Shown here in pieces: positions 27,461 through 36,482 of a stretch of 64,000 nucleotides of DNA. The stretch covers positions 248,001-312,000 of the forward strand of contig NZ_VTPZ01000001.1 of assembly GCF_008638305.1 (NCBI RefSeq), written 5' to 3'. The notes under the pieces are model-generated. The model saw only the letters and a list, made by a program, of their open reading frames with translations. It ran no database searches and was not told the DNA's origin. The DNA comes from Pseudomonas profundi. Lineage in GTDB: Bacteria > Pseudomonadota > Gammaproteobacteria > Pseudomonadales > Pseudomonadaceae. The stretch's first letter is position 1. Every line of letters begins with the position of its first letter. The position numbers and the translations under genes were made by a program.

Positions 27461-28495
27461 ATGGGCGGGCGTTTCACACTGTCACCCCTCAACCGTCGCC
27501 GTTTCGCACGGTTCAAGGCCAACCGCCGTGGCTGGTGGTCGCTGCACATCTTCCTGGTGCTCTTTGTACTCAGTCTCGGCGCAGAACTTTTGTCAAATGA
27601 CAAACCCCTGCTGGTGAGTCATCAGGATGAATTGTACTTTCCGATCTTTCAGCGCTATGCCGAGACGGAATTTGGCGGCGAATTCCCCATCGAAGCGGAT
27701 TACCGCAGCAGTTACGTACGTGAACTGATCGAGGGTAAGGGCGACGGATGGATGCTCTGGCCGCCGAACCCCTATTACTATTCAACGATCAATTACGAGC
27801 TGGATGTACCGGCCCCTGCACCGCCCTCTGCGGACAACTGGCTAGGCACCGATGATCAGGCGCGGGATGTATTTGCCCGGGTAGTCTACGGCTTTCGGAT
27901 TTCGGTGTTGTTCGCGCTTACCCTGACCATTGTCAGCTCGATCATCGGGGTTATCGTCGGTGCCATCCAGGGGTTCTATGGGGGGCGCATCGACCTGTTT
28001 GGCCAGCGGTTCATCGAAGTCTGGTCAGGCCTTCCGGTGCTCTATTTGCTGATTATCCTCGCCAGTTTCGTGCAACCAAGCTTCTGGTGGCTGCTGGGTA
28101 TCATGCTGCTGTTTTCCTGGATGTCCCTGGTCGACGTGGTGCGGGCAGAGTTTCTCCGCGGACGAAACCTTGAGTACGTTCGCGCCGCACGGGCATTGGG
28201 GGCCAGCAACCGGATCATCATGTTCCGCCACATCCTGCCCAACGCCATGGTCGCAACCCTGACCTTCTTCCCGTTCATTCTGACCGGCGGGGTAATCACT
28301 CTGACCTCCCTGGATTTCCTCGGCTTCGGCCTGCCTGCTGGATCACCCTCGCTAGGGGAGCTTATTGCGCAGGGCAAGGCAAACCTGCAGGCGCCCTGGC
28401 TGGGCATTACAGCCTTCGTGGTGTTGTCGGTCATGCTCTCATTGCTGGTGTTCATCGGCGAGGCGCTTCGCGATGCCTTCGACCCAAGGAAATAA
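27461..28495 (+). CDS. yejE: Peptide ABC transporter permease YejE
   Basis: The 344-residue partner permease has the N-terminal region RFKANRRGWWSLHIFLVLF, a long periplasmic stretch ending in DNWLGTDDQARDVFARVVYGFR (typical of DppC/OppC/YejE), and the EAA loop EYVRAARALGASNRIIMFRHILPNA. It pairs with YejB to form the channel. It starts 2 bases after yejB and ends one base before the ATPase start codon. Confidence 0.94.
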   Translation: MGGRFTLSPLNRRRFARFKANRRGWWSLHIFLVLFVLSLGAELLSNDKPLLVSHQDELYFPIFQRYAETEFGGEFPIEADYRSSYVRELIEGKGDGWMLWPPNPYYYSTINYELDVPAPAPPSADNWLGTDDQARDVFARVVYGFRISVLFALTLTIVSSIIGVIVGAIQGFYGGRIDLFGQRFIEVWSGLPVLYLLIILASFVQPSFWWLLGIMLLFSWMSLVDVVRAEFLRGRNLEYVRAARALGASNRIIMFRHILPNAMVATLTFFPFILTGGVITLTSLDFLGFGLPAGSPSLGELIAQGKANLQAPWLGITAFVVLSVMLSLLVFIGEALRDAFDPRK

Positions 28496-28496
28496 G

Positions 28497-30116
28497 ATGT
28501 CGGAACAACCCCTGATCCGCGTACAAAACCTCAGCGTTGCTTTCCAGAGTGAAAAAGAGGAAATCATGGCGGTGCGCGACGTGAGCCTGGACATCTATCC
28601 GGGCCAGACCGTTGCGCTGGTAGGAGAAAGCGGCTCGGGCAAATCCGTTACCGCACACTCGATACTTCGCCTGCTGCCCTATCCGATGGCCAGACACCCC
28701 AGCGGCGTGATCCTGTACAAAGGCGAAGATTTGCTTACTGCCAAGCTCAAGCGCTTGCGGCAGGTGCGTGGCAACCGGATCTCGATGATTTTCCAGGAGC
28801 CGATGTCATCGCTGAATCCGCTACATACGGTGGAACGGCAAATTAACGAAGTGCTTTTTCTGCATAAGGGCCTGGACAAGAAAGCCGCGCGCGCGCGTAC
28901 CCTTGAGTTGCTGGAGCTGGTCGGCATTCCCGAGCCCGCCAAGCGATTGACCGCCTACCCGCACGAGCTTTCCGGTGGCCAGAGGCAGCGCGTGATGATC
29001 GCCATGGCGCTGGCCAACGAGCCCGAACTGCTGATCGCGGACGAACCAACCACCGCACTCGATGTGACTGTCCAGCTGAAGATCCTGGAATTGCTCAAGT
29101 CGTTGCAGGAAAAACTCGGCATGGCTCTGCTGCTGATCAGTCACGACCTGAACCTGGTGCGAAAAATAGCGCATCGCGTATGTGTCATGTACCAGGGTCG
29201 CGTCGTCGAAGAAAACGAATGCGCTGAGCTTTTTGACGCACCGCAGCATGAATATACCCGTCAGCTCCTCGCCGCCGACCCCTCGGGAGACCCGGTTGAA
29301 GCTGACCGGAACGCACCGGTTATTCTGCGCGCAGAGCAGTTGCGGGTATGGTTTCCGATCAAGAAAGGCGTATTCAAGAAGACCGTTGACCATATCAAGG
29401 CGGTAACCGATGCCAGCTTCAGTCTGCGCAGCGGCCATACGCTGGGTATCGTTGGCGAAAGCGGATCCGGCAAGACCACGCTGGGCATGGCGATCCTGAA
29501 ACTCGTCGATAGCCAGGGACTGATCGAGAGCAACGGTCAACGGCTCGACGGCATGAGCCAGGAAGCGTTCCGCCCGCTGCGCAGACAGATTCAGGTAGTG
29601 TTCCAGGACCCGTTTGGCAGCTTGAGTCCGCGGATGTCAGTTGCCCAGATAATCAGCGAGGGCCTGGAAATCCACCGCATGGGCACGGTAGAAGAACGCG
29701 AGCAGATGGTCATCCAGGCCCTGCAGGAAGTTGGACTGGATCCGGAGAGCCGTCATCGTTATCCGCACGAATTCTCCGGCGGACAACGGCAGCGGATTGC
29801 AATAGCGCGGGCATTGGTGCTCAAGCCCTCGCTCATTCTGCTGGACGAGCCCACCTCTGCGCTTGACCGTACGGTACAGAGCCAGGTAGTCGAGTTGCTT
29901 CGCGAACTGCAGCGCAAATACGGGTTAAGCTATTTGTTTATCAGCCACGACCTGGCTGTTGTACGCGCTCTCAGCCATGAGCTGATGGTCGTCCGCCAGG
30001 GTGAGATTGTCGAACAGGGGCCGGCCAGGCAGATCTTCGCTTCACCGCAGCACGAGTATACTCGTCAGCTGCTCGAAGCGGCCTTCGCCGCACCGGCAAC
30101 AGTCACTATGGCCTGA
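28497..30116 (+). CDS. yejF: Peptide ABC transporter ATPase YejF (two nucleotide-binding domains)
   Basis: The 539-residue ATPase fuses two complete ABC domains, as in YejF. Each has Walker A (GESGSGKS near residue 42 and near 320), a signature ([16 protein letters not shown]), and Walker B ([24 protein letters not shown]). The C-terminal oligopeptide-transporter helper motif follows the first domain ([14 protein letters not shown]). It powers uptake by YejB/YejE. An upstream in-frame extension into yejE is ignored because AAGG and the ATG at 28497 fit. FabI follows 34 bases later and may be cotranscribed. Confidence 0.95.
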   Translation: MSEQPLIRVQNLSVAFQSEKEEIMAVRDVSLDIYPGQTVALVGESGSGKSVTAHSILRLLPYPMARHPSGVILYKGEDLLTAKLKRLRQVRGNRISMIFQEPMSSLNPLHTVERQINEVLFLHKGLDKKAARARTLELLELVGIPEPAKRLTAYPHELSGGQRQRVMIAMALANEPELLIADEPTTALDVTVQLKILELLKSLQEKLGMALLLISHDLNLVRKIAHRVCVMYQGRVVEENECAELFDAPQHEYTRQLLAADPSGDPVEADRNAPVILRAEQLRVWFPIKKGVFKKTVDHIKAVTDASFSLRSGHTLGIVGESGSGKTTLGMAILKLVDSQGLIESNGQRLDGMSQEAFRPLRRQIQVVFQDPFGSLSPRMSVAQIISEGLEIHRMGTVEEREQMVIQALQEVGLDPESRHRYPHEFSGGQRQRIAIARALVLKPSLILLDEPTSALDRTVQSQVVELLRELQRKYGLSYLFISHDLAVVRALSHELMVVRQGEIVEQGPARQIFASPQHEYTRQLLEAAFAAPATVTMA

Positions 30117-30150
30117 ACATTCAGGTCCGGAATCAAAACAGGAAGCACAT

Positions 30151-30945
30151 ATGGGATTTCTAACCGGAAAGCGCGTACTCATCGTTGGCGTAGCCAGCAA
30201 ACTGTCCATAGCCTCAGGCATCGCTGCAGCAATGCACCGCGAAGGCGCCGAGCTGGCGTTTACCTATCAGAACGACAAGCTCAAAGGTCGTGTTGAAGGC
30301 TTCGCTGCCGACTGGGGCTCCAGCCCGGAATTGTGCTTCCCTTGTGACGTAGCGGACGACGCTCAGATCGAACAGGTCTTTGCCGAACTCAGCAAGAAAT
30401 GGGACGGGCTCGACTGCATCGTCCACTCGGTGGGTTTTGCCCCCGGCGATCAGCTGGATGGCGACTTTACCGAAGTCACTACACGCGACGGTTTTCGCAT
30501 CGCCCACGACATCAGCGCCTACAGCTTCGTCGCTCTGGCCAAGGCAGGTCGGGAGATGATGAAAGGCCGCAACGGCAGCCTGCTCACCCTGTCCTATCTG
30601 GGCGCTGAACGCACCATGCCCAACTACAACGTCATGGGCATGGCGAAGGCGAGCCTCGAAGCCGGCGTGCGATATCTCGCCAGCAGCCTTGGCCCGGAAG
30701 GCACCCGTGTAAACGCTGTGTCTGCCGGCCCCATCCGAACGCTCGCTGCATCCGGTATCAAGAGTTTCCGCAAGATGCTGGCCTACAATGCCGCACAGAC
30801 GCCGCTACGCCGCAACGTCACCATCGAGGAAGTGGGCAACGCCGGCGCCTTCCTCTGTTCTGACCTGGCAGCCGGCATTTCCGGTGAGGTCATGCACGTG
30901 GACGGCGGTTTCAATACCACGGCCATGGGCAATATCGAAGAGTAA
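30151..30945 (+). CDS. fabI: Enoyl-acyl-carrier-protein reductase (NADH) FabI
   Basis: FabI reduces the trans-2 double bond of enoyl-ACP in the last step of each fatty acid elongation cycle and is the classical triclosan target. The 264-residue SDR has the variant nucleotide-binding start [20 protein letters not shown] and the catalytic residues Tyr149, Tyr159 and Lys166 ([21 protein letters not shown]), offset by 3 from E. coli numbering. AGGAAG precedes the start. A strong terminator follows 32 bases after the stop. Confidence 0.97.
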   Translation: MGFLTGKRVLIVGVASKLSIASGIAAAMHREGAELAFTYQNDKLKGRVEGFAADWGSSPELCFPCDVADDAQIEQVFAELSKKWDGLDCIVHSVGFAPGDQLDGDFTEVTTRDGFRIAHDISAYSFVALAKAGREMMKGRNGSLLTLSYLGAERTMPNYNVMGMAKASLEAGVRYLASSLGPEGTRVNAVSAGPIRTLAASGIKSFRKMLAYNAAQTPLRRNVTIEEVGNAGAFLCSDLAAGISGEVMHVDGGFNTTAMGNIEE

Positions 30946-30977
30946 CAGGCATGCCGGGCAACCGGCACGCAGCAAAA

Positions 30978-31008
30978 AGCCGCTCTCAAGAGAGCGGCTT
31001 CTTTATTT
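30978..31008 (+). terminator. Intrinsic terminator after fabI
   Basis: AGCCGCTCT (30978-30986) and AGAGCGGCT (30991-30999) form a 9-bp stem with an A-run before and TCTTTATTTCT after, so transcription of the yej-fabI series should end here. Confidence 0.9.
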
Positions 31009-31059
31009 CTGGAAGCATGGATTCCATTCCAGCCAGTGAATTCATCCGCCATACCCTAG

Positions 31060-31190
31060 GGGTCTGACGGCGGCACACCCAATGGAGGGCCGGGTTCCAT
31101 CCCGGCCAACGTACTCGCCAGCAACGCCGGTGGTCGAGGTGAAACTCGACACTCCATAGGCCGTGCCTGATTCAGGTGCTCCTTTTTTAC
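31060..31190 (+). ncRNA. Candidate structured small RNA between fabI and ppiD
   Basis: The gap between the fabI terminator and the ppiD terminator holds three hairpins in a row on the plus strand: GGCCGGG/CCCGGCC (31088-31107, loop TTCCAT), GTCGAG/CTCGAC (31133-31150, loop GTGAAA), and a wobble-containing stem GTGCCTG/CAGGTGC (31163-31179). The last is followed by TCC and six T (31183-31188), like an intrinsic terminator. No protein of note is encoded. No confident promoter was found, and the 5' end at 31060 is a guess. It is not recognised as a known RNA. Confidence 0.4.
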
Positions 31191-31212
31191 GTCGGCGGAA
31201 TGAGCGAGCCAA

Positions 31213-31242
31213 AACGCAAAACCCGGTCCATGGACCGGGTTT
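31213..31242 (-). terminator. Intrinsic terminator after ppiD
   Basis: AAACCCGGTCCATGGACCGGGTTT (31219-31242) is a perfect 24-base palindrome; on the minus strand it is followed by TGCGTTTT. It ends ppiD transcription 31 bases after the stop codon and also faces the small-RNA candidate. Confidence 0.85.
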
Positions 31243-31272
31243 CGTAATGCGACAACTGAAGCGTTCGATAGG

Positions 31273-33159
31273 CTAGAAGCGTTCTACCTCCGCGTCTTCC
31301 TTCAGCTTCTGCTGAATGGCGGTAAAATCCTGCTCCCCGGTCTGGCCGGCAATGAAGCGTTCGAACATCGGCGACTCGGCTTCGGTCAAGGCATCCTCAG
31401 GAGTGGCGACGCCCTTCAGCTGAACGATCCAGCGGCCACCGTCCGGCTTGCGGAACTGTGCGAAGCCATCCCTACCGTCATCCGGGCGTGGCATGGCGAA
31501 CACGTTGCGCAACAAGGCAGGAAGCACTTCCTGGCTGCTACGACCAACCGCCTCGTGCTCCTCCCAACCGGCCTCGAGGGATTCAGCCAACTGCTCGGCC
31601 TGAACATCGCCAGAACGCAACTCAGACACCGCTTCTTCCGCGACACGTTCGGCTTTTTCCGTAGCCCGCCGATAGCGCAGCACGTCGACGATTTCCTCAC
31701 GCGCATCATCCAGCGACAGCGTTTCCTGCGGCATGTGCTCTTTTACTCGCAACACGACGACTGTATCGGCATCCAGTTCGAGCAGAGGACTATTGCGTCC
31801 ATCAACCAACACTTCTTCGTCGAAAGCAGCCATCATGACCTTGGGGTTGCTGGTCAGCCCTTCCCCGCCCGACTGTTCAACCGGGCCAATGGTTTCAATT
31901 TCAAGCCCGAGACTTTCGGCTGGTCCGGCCAGATCCGGCGATTCGTATGCAAGATCAGCCAGCTCCTGCGAGGCTTCCACAAAACGACGCTCGACCAATT
32001 CCGTCTTCAGTTCCTGCTCAAGGTTGTCGCGCATTTCATCGAGCGTAGGCAGGTCAGGTGCCTGCAGATCGGTCAACTTGATCAGATGGTAGCCGTAGCT
32101 GGTACGAACCGGTTCAGATACCTGGCCTTCTTCCAGCGAAGAAAGCGTCTCATCGAACGCCGGGTCGAAGCTGCCTTCCACAGTGAAACCGAGATCCCCA
32201 CCCCGATTGGCACTGCCGCTGTCGTCCGAGTATTCCTTCGCCACTTCAGCGAAGTCAGCACCGGCCTCGATGCGTTCATAGGCTTCCTGTGCCCGTTCTA
32301 GCGCAGCGTCCTCGTCGTCATTGATCTCTACCAGGATATGCGCAGCGCGGCGCTGCTCAACCAGGTTGCCGACCTCGCGCTGGTATAGCTGCTCAATCGC
32401 CTCTTCATCGACTTCTACCTGGTCGAAGAAGTCCCGACGAGAAAGCGTCACGGCTTCCAGTACGACCTTCTCAGGCGACTTGAACTGCTCCTTGTTCTCT
32501 TCGTAATGCTGCTGAACGTCCTCCTCGCTGATATCGACTGCTTCGTGTTCGGCAGTCACTTCCATCACAGCGAAGTCACGGGTCTGGTTCTCCAGCCGTG
32601 CCAGGCGTTCGCGTTCAGCCGGTGTGGCGAAAGCGGTTGCCTGATACGCGTTACGCAACTGGGCAATCAGCAATTCCTGGCGAACCAGATCGCGGAATGC
32701 CATGCGTGAGGCGAGACCCATATTACGGATAACGATATCGAAACGGTCAGCGTTGAACTGTCCATCCACCTGAAAATCGGGCGTCCCGAGAATCAACTGG
32801 TCAATCATCTGCTCGGATACTTTCAAGTCTGCCTCAGCAGCGCCATCGAGCAGGACGGCACGTTCAATCAGGCTGTCCAGTACGGACGCACGCAGCAGAT
32901 TATCGTCGATCAGACTGGGGTCAAAGTTATCGTTGCCCATCTGGCGCAGCTGTTGGATCAGCTGCTGACGTTGCAGAGAAACGGCCTGTTCCAGTTCTGT
33001 TTTGGTTATGACAGTCCCGTTCACTTCTGCCGCTTTCTCCTCGTCGCTGGTAAAGCGACTGATCGATTCCCAACCGGTCAAAGCGAATATCAGCACAATG
33101 ACGCCTACGATCACCTTTGCGACCCAGCTTTGCGCATTGTCCCTCATTTTTTGCAGCAT
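31273..33159 (-). CDS. ppiD: Peptidyl-prolyl cis-trans isomerase / periplasmic chaperone PpiD
   Basis: PpiD is an inner-membrane-anchored periplasmic chaperone that sits near the Sec translocon and helps newly exported proteins fold. The 628-residue protein has one N-terminal membrane helix (about 15-31, VIVGVIVLIFALTGW), a SurA-N-like chaperone region, one parvulin domain (about 265-355, with GGDLGFTVEGSFDPAF and YGYHLIKL), and a helical C-terminus. A GGGGGC site precedes the ATG. It lies downstream of hupB on the same strand, separated by the hupB terminator, as in Pseudomonas and E. coli. Confidence 0.95.
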   Translation of the reverse strand: MLQKMRDNAQSWVAKVIVGVIVLIFALTGWESISRFTSDEEKAAEVNGTVITKTELEQAVSLQRQQLIQQLRQMGNDNFDPSLIDDNLLRASVLDSLIERAVLLDGAAEADLKVSEQMIDQLILGTPDFQVDGQFNADRFDIVIRNMGLASRMAFRDLVRQELLIAQLRNAYQATAFATPAERERLARLENQTRDFAVMEVTAEHEAVDISEEDVQQHYEENKEQFKSPEKVVLEAVTLSRRDFFDQVEVDEEAIEQLYQREVGNLVEQRRAAHILVEINDDEDAALERAQEAYERIEAGADFAEVAKEYSDDSGSANRGGDLGFTVEGSFDPAFDETLSSLEEGQVSEPVRTSYGYHLIKLTDLQAPDLPTLDEMRDNLEQELKTELVERRFVEASQELADLAYESPDLAGPAESLGLEIETIGPVEQSGGEGLTSNPKVMMAAFDEEVLVDGRNSPLLELDADTVVVLRVKEHMPQETLSLDDAREEIVDVLRYRRATEKAERVAEEAVSELRSGDVQAEQLAESLEAGWEEHEAVGRSSQEVLPALLRNVFAMPRPDDGRDGFAQFRKPDGGRWIVQLKGVATPEDALTEAESPMFERFIAGQTGEQDFTAIQQKLKEDAEVERF

Positions 33160-33230
33160 CGTGCCCCCGAAGATCCTATTATCAACAGCCCACTCCGGCG
33201 GCTGCTGGTCTTGCCAGAAACGCTAAACCT

Positions 33231-33266
33231 TAAAACAAAAAAGGCGCATCGTCTGTGATGCGCCTT
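33231..33266 (-). terminator. Intrinsic terminator after hupB
   Basis: AAGGCGCATC (33241-33250) and GATGCGCCTT (33257-33266) form a 10-bp stem with a 6-base loop; on the minus strand a T-rich tract (TTTTTTGTTTTA) follows immediately. Confidence 0.95.
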
Positions 33267-33392
33267 CTGGAAGTTTACGGAACCACAACCTTGCTGTCGT
33301 CTGGCTCCCCTGAGGGCTCTCCACACCGGCCGGGGTTCCGTCTGCATCCTGTCGCTCGAAGCTGATGGATGCACTTCAATGTCAGGACGCGA

Positions 33393-33665
33393 TTAGTTGA
33401 CTGCGTCCTTCAGTGCCTTGCCTGCCTTGAAGCCAGGGATTTTGGCAGCGCTGATTTCAATCGGTTGACCAGTCTGCGGATTGCGACCAGTACGGGCAGC
33501 GCGTTCCTTAACGGCAAAAGTACCGAAACCAACCAGAACAACCGGATCACCGGCTTTCAGAGCACCAGTAACAGACTCGATGACCGCGTCCAGAGCACGA
33601 CCGGCAGCAGCTTTCGGAATATCGGCGGATGCTGCGATGGCATCAATCAGTTCAGACTTGTTCAC
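33393..33665 (-). CDS. hupB: DNA-binding protein HU-beta
   Basis: HU is a small nucleoid protein that bends and compacts DNA. The 90-residue product is full length, with the dimer core [11 protein letters not shown] and the DNA-binding beta-arm ([19 protein letters not shown]) ending in the conserved [16 protein letters not shown]. The start codon is GTG (33663-33665), preceded by AAGGGGA at good spacing. Its own strong promoter lies about 100 bases upstream, and a strong terminator follows. Confidence 0.97.
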   Translation of the reverse strand: MNKSELIDAIAASADIPKAAAGRALDAVIESVTGALKAGDPVVLVGFGTFAVKERAARTGRNPQTGQPIEISAAKIPGFKAGKALKDAVN

Positions 33666-33768
33666 TTAAGTCCCCTTATATAATTTCAATGAGTAGTTAG
33701 TCGTTATGTAAGCTTATGGTCCTAGCAAAGCTCTAGCCAGTCAGCGTACCGCAATGGTCGAAGCACGC

Positions 33769-33798
33769 TTTATAGCAAGCGCTCAAAAACCGTGTCAA
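33769..33798 (-). promoter_or_regulatory. Sigma-70 promoter of hupB overlapping the lon terminator
   Basis: On the minus strand TTGACA (33798-33793), an 18-base spacer and TATAAA (33774-33769) form a near-consensus promoter about 100 bases before the hupB start. The -35 box lies within the 3' arm of the lon terminator hairpin. Confidence 0.85.
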
Positions 33799-33819
33799 GG
33801 AATGCTTGAGAAACACGGT
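33785..33819 (-). terminator. Terminator after lon
   Basis: On the minus strand ACCGTGT (33819-33813) pairs with ACACGGT (33795-33789), with an inner TCAAG/CTTGA stem, followed by TTTTT (33789-33785). It ends lon transcription about 60 bases after the stop. Confidence 0.75.
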
Positions 33820-33874
33820 GTGCGGCAGGGAGCCCCGCGTTGCAAGGCTGCCCGCCCGAGCAGACCGTTCACAC

Positions 33875-36286
33875 TCAATGAGTACTGATACGCTCCTTCG
33901 CGTCGGCCTCACGATTGTCATCCTTTGCAACTATCTCTTCAACCCCTTCCTGCAGGGGCTCCGGCATGTATTGCAGCGCAATCTGCAACACCTCGTCAAT
34001 CCATTTCACCGGTTTGACCTCAATATTCTCCTTGATGTTGTCCGGGATCTCTTTCAGATCGCGCACGTTGTCGTGGGGGATGATGACGGTTTTGATGCCG
34101 CCACGATGCGCTGCGAGGAGCTTTTCCTTCAATCCGCCGATCGGCAGAACCTGCCCGCGGAGAGTGATCTCACCTGTCATCGCCACGTCAGCACGCACAG
34201 GAATCTTGCTCAGCGCAGACACCAGCGCAGTGCACATTCCCACCCCCGCGCTGGGCCCGTCCTTCGGAGTAGCGCCTTCCGGGACGTGGATATGAATATC
34301 GTGCTTTTCATGGAAATCCGAGGCAATTCCGAGACTTGCAGCGCGGCTACGGACAACGGTCAGCGCAGCGCTGATCGATTCCTGCATCACATCACCGAGC
34401 GAGCCGGTCTTGATCTGACGGCCCTTACCAGGCACCACCACAGCCTCAAGACTGAGCAGTTCGCCACCCACCTGAGTCCATGCAAGCCCCGTCACCTGAC
34501 CGATCTGGTCCGCTTCCTCAGCCAACCCGTACTTGAATTTGCGAACCCCAAGGTAATGCTCGACAAGCTCGCTATCGAGAATGACCTCATTCCCTTTTGA
34601 TTTCCCTTTGCCCTTGGCCAACTGCTCCCGCACGACCTTGCGGCAGACCTTGGCGATCTGTCGTTCCAGCCCGCGCACGCCTGCTTCGCGAGTGTAATAC
34701 CGGACGAGGTCGCGTAACGAATCGACAGTAAAGGTCAATTCGCCATCCTTGAGACCGTTGTTTTTGGTCTGTTTGGGAATCAGATAGCGCTGTGCGATAT
34801 TGATCTTCTCGTCCTCGGTGTAGCCGGGGATACGGATGACTTCCATCCGGTCGAGCAGCGGTGCCGGAATGTTCATTGAATTCGATGTGCAGATGAACAT
34901 TACATCCGAGAGATCGTAGTCAACTTCCAGATAATGGTCGTTGAAGGCATGATTCTGCTCGGGATCCAGCACTTCCAGCAGCGCTGAAGACGGATCGCCA
35001 CGCATGTCCTGGCCCATCTTGTCGACTTCATCGAGCAGGAATAGCGGATTTCTGACCCCTGCCTTGGTCATCTTCTGAATCAGTTTACCCGGCAGCGAAC
35101 CAATATAGGTGCGACGATGACCGCGGATCTCCGCTTCATCGCGCACGCCACCCAGGGCCATGCGCACGAACTGCCGGTTGGTTGCCCGGGCCAGCGATTC
35201 ACCCAGGGAGGTCTTGCCCACGCCAGGTGGCCCCACCAGGCACAGAACCGGTCCTTTGAGCTTGCGCACGCGCATCTGCACGGCGAGGTATTCAAGGATG
35301 CGTTCCTTGACCTCCTCAAGACCGTAATGATCATTCTCCAGCACTTCCTGCGCGCGCTTGAGGTCATGCCTGACTTTGCTGGCCTTTTTCCACGGAACGT
35401 TACACAGCCAATCGATATAGGACCGCACCACCGTCGCTTCAGCAGACATGGGCGACATCATCTTGAGCTTGTTCAGCTCGGCGATAGCCTTCCCGTACGC
35501 TTCCTTGGTCATGCCGGCGTCATCAATTCGTTTCTGGATGCCCTCCAGCTCGTTGTTGCCATCATCGAGCCCACCCATTTCCTTCTGAATGGCCTTCATC
35601 TGTTCGTTAAGGTAGTACTCGCGCTGGCTGCGCTCCATCTGCTTCTTCACGCGGCCGCGGATGCGCTTCTCGACCTGGAGCAGGTCTATCTCGGCATCCA
35701 GTACCCCTAATACGTGCTCGACCCGCTCACGCAGCGGCAGAATCTCGAGGATCTTCTGTTTCTGCTCCAGCTTGAGCGTGAGGTGCGCAGCCATGGTGTC
35801 TACCAGGCGGCTCGGCTCCTCGATACTGGAAAGCGAAGACACCACCTCGGAGGGGACTTTCTTGCCCAGTTGCACAAATTGCTCGAACTGGCTCATCAGA
35901 CTGCGAATGAGCACCTCGGATTCGCGGTCATCCAGCGCGACCTCATCGAACAGCTCCACGCTGGCTTCCTGATAGAGCTCGAGCTCCCGAACCTCATCGA
36001 TACGCGCGCGCTGCTCACCTTCCACCAGCACCTTGACGGTGCCATCAGGAAGTTTGAGCAACTGCAGGATCGTGGCGACGGTACCCATGCCGTACAGGGC
36101 GTCCTGTTTCGGGTCGTCATCACCGGGTTCACGCTGCGCGACCAGCAAGACCTGCTTGTCGCCAGCCATTGCTGCCTCAAGCGCCTCGATGGACTTGTCA
36201 CGCCCGACGAAGAGAGGAATCACCATATGTGGATACACCACCACATCGCGGAGTGGCAGTAAGGGAAAATCGCTGAGAGTCGTCAT
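33875..36286 (-). CDS. lon: ATP-dependent protease Lon
   Basis: Lon is a cytoplasmic AAA+ serine protease that removes misfolded and regulatory proteins. The 803-residue product has the N-terminal substrate-binding domain, the ATPase with Walker [10 protein letters not shown] (about 351-359), Walker B-type [13 protein letters not shown], and the protease domain with catalytic Ser at about 678 (DGPSAGVGM) and Lys in [14 protein letters not shown] near 720. The C-terminal tail is rich in acidic and lysine residues. A heat-shock-type promoter precedes it and hupB follows. Confidence 0.98.
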   Translation of the reverse strand: MTTLSDFPLLPLRDVVVYPHMVIPLFVGRDKSIEALEAAMAGDKQVLLVAQREPGDDDPKQDALYGMGTVATILQLLKLPDGTVKVLVEGEQRARIDEVRELELYQEASVELFDEVALDDRESEVLIRSLMSQFEQFVQLGKKVPSEVVSSLSSIEEPSRLVDTMAAHLTLKLEQKQKILEILPLRERVEHVLGVLDAEIDLLQVEKRIRGRVKKQMERSQREYYLNEQMKAIQKEMGGLDDGNNELEGIQKRIDDAGMTKEAYGKAIAELNKLKMMSPMSAEATVVRSYIDWLCNVPWKKASKVRHDLKRAQEVLENDHYGLEEVKERILEYLAVQMRVRKLKGPVLCLVGPPGVGKTSLGESLARATNRQFVRMALGGVRDEAEIRGHRRTYIGSLPGKLIQKMTKAGVRNPLFLLDEVDKMGQDMRGDPSSALLEVLDPEQNHAFNDHYLEVDYDLSDVMFICTSNSMNIPAPLLDRMEVIRIPGYTEDEKINIAQRYLIPKQTKNNGLKDGELTFTVDSLRDLVRYYTREAGVRGLERQIAKVCRKVVREQLAKGKGKSKGNEVILDSELVEHYLGVRKFKYGLAEEADQIGQVTGLAWTQVGGELLSLEAVVVPGKGRQIKTGSLGDVMQESISAALTVVRSRAASLGIASDFHEKHDIHIHVPEGATPKDGPSAGVGMCTALVSALSKIPVRADVAMTGEITLRGQVLPIGGLKEKLLAAHRGGIKTVIIPHDNVRDLKEIPDNIKENIEVKPVKWIDEVLQIALQYMPEPLQEGVEEIVAKDDNREADAKERISTH

Positions 36287-36352
36287 GGCAGAGGCTCGCT
36301 AGCAGAGGGGCGGATCCTGGATCCGTCCGTATATGAAATGTCCATGAATCAA

Positions 36353-36381
36353 AGATGGGGGCACAAAACGAAAAAAACAAG
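36353..36381 (-). promoter_or_regulatory. Candidate heat-shock (sigma-32) promoter of lon
   Basis: On the minus strand CTTGTTT (36381-36375), a 14-base spacer and CCCCATCT (36360-36353) match the sigma-32 pattern CTTGAAA ... CCCCATNT, about 65 bases before the lon start. lon is a heat-shock gene in many proteobacteria, which supports the call. Confidence 0.65.
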
Positions 36382-36426
36382 CGGCTTCACATGATGTGTT
36401 ACAGGAAGAAAATGAAGGAAATGCAG

Positions 36427-36467
36427 AAAAAACAAGGAAAAGCCTGTGCCACCGGGCGGTGGCACAG
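36427..36467 (-). terminator. Intrinsic terminator after clpX
   Basis: CTGTGCCACC (36444-36453) and GGTGGCACAG (36458-36467) form a 10-bp stem with a GGGC loop; on the minus strand a T-rich tract follows (TTTTCCTTGTTTTTT). It separates clpX from lon. Confidence 0.93.
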
Positions 36468-36482
36468 TTAAAACAAGTGCTT

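Noticed and set aside
31088-31107. T-arm-like hairpin suggesting a tRNA fragment
   Set aside because: The loop TTCCAT is shorter than a T loop, and no acceptor or anticodon arms could be fitted.
31555-32301. Plus-strand frame of 248 codons opposite ppiD
   Set aside because: It overlaps conserved ppiD codons, has no family features and no ribosome site.
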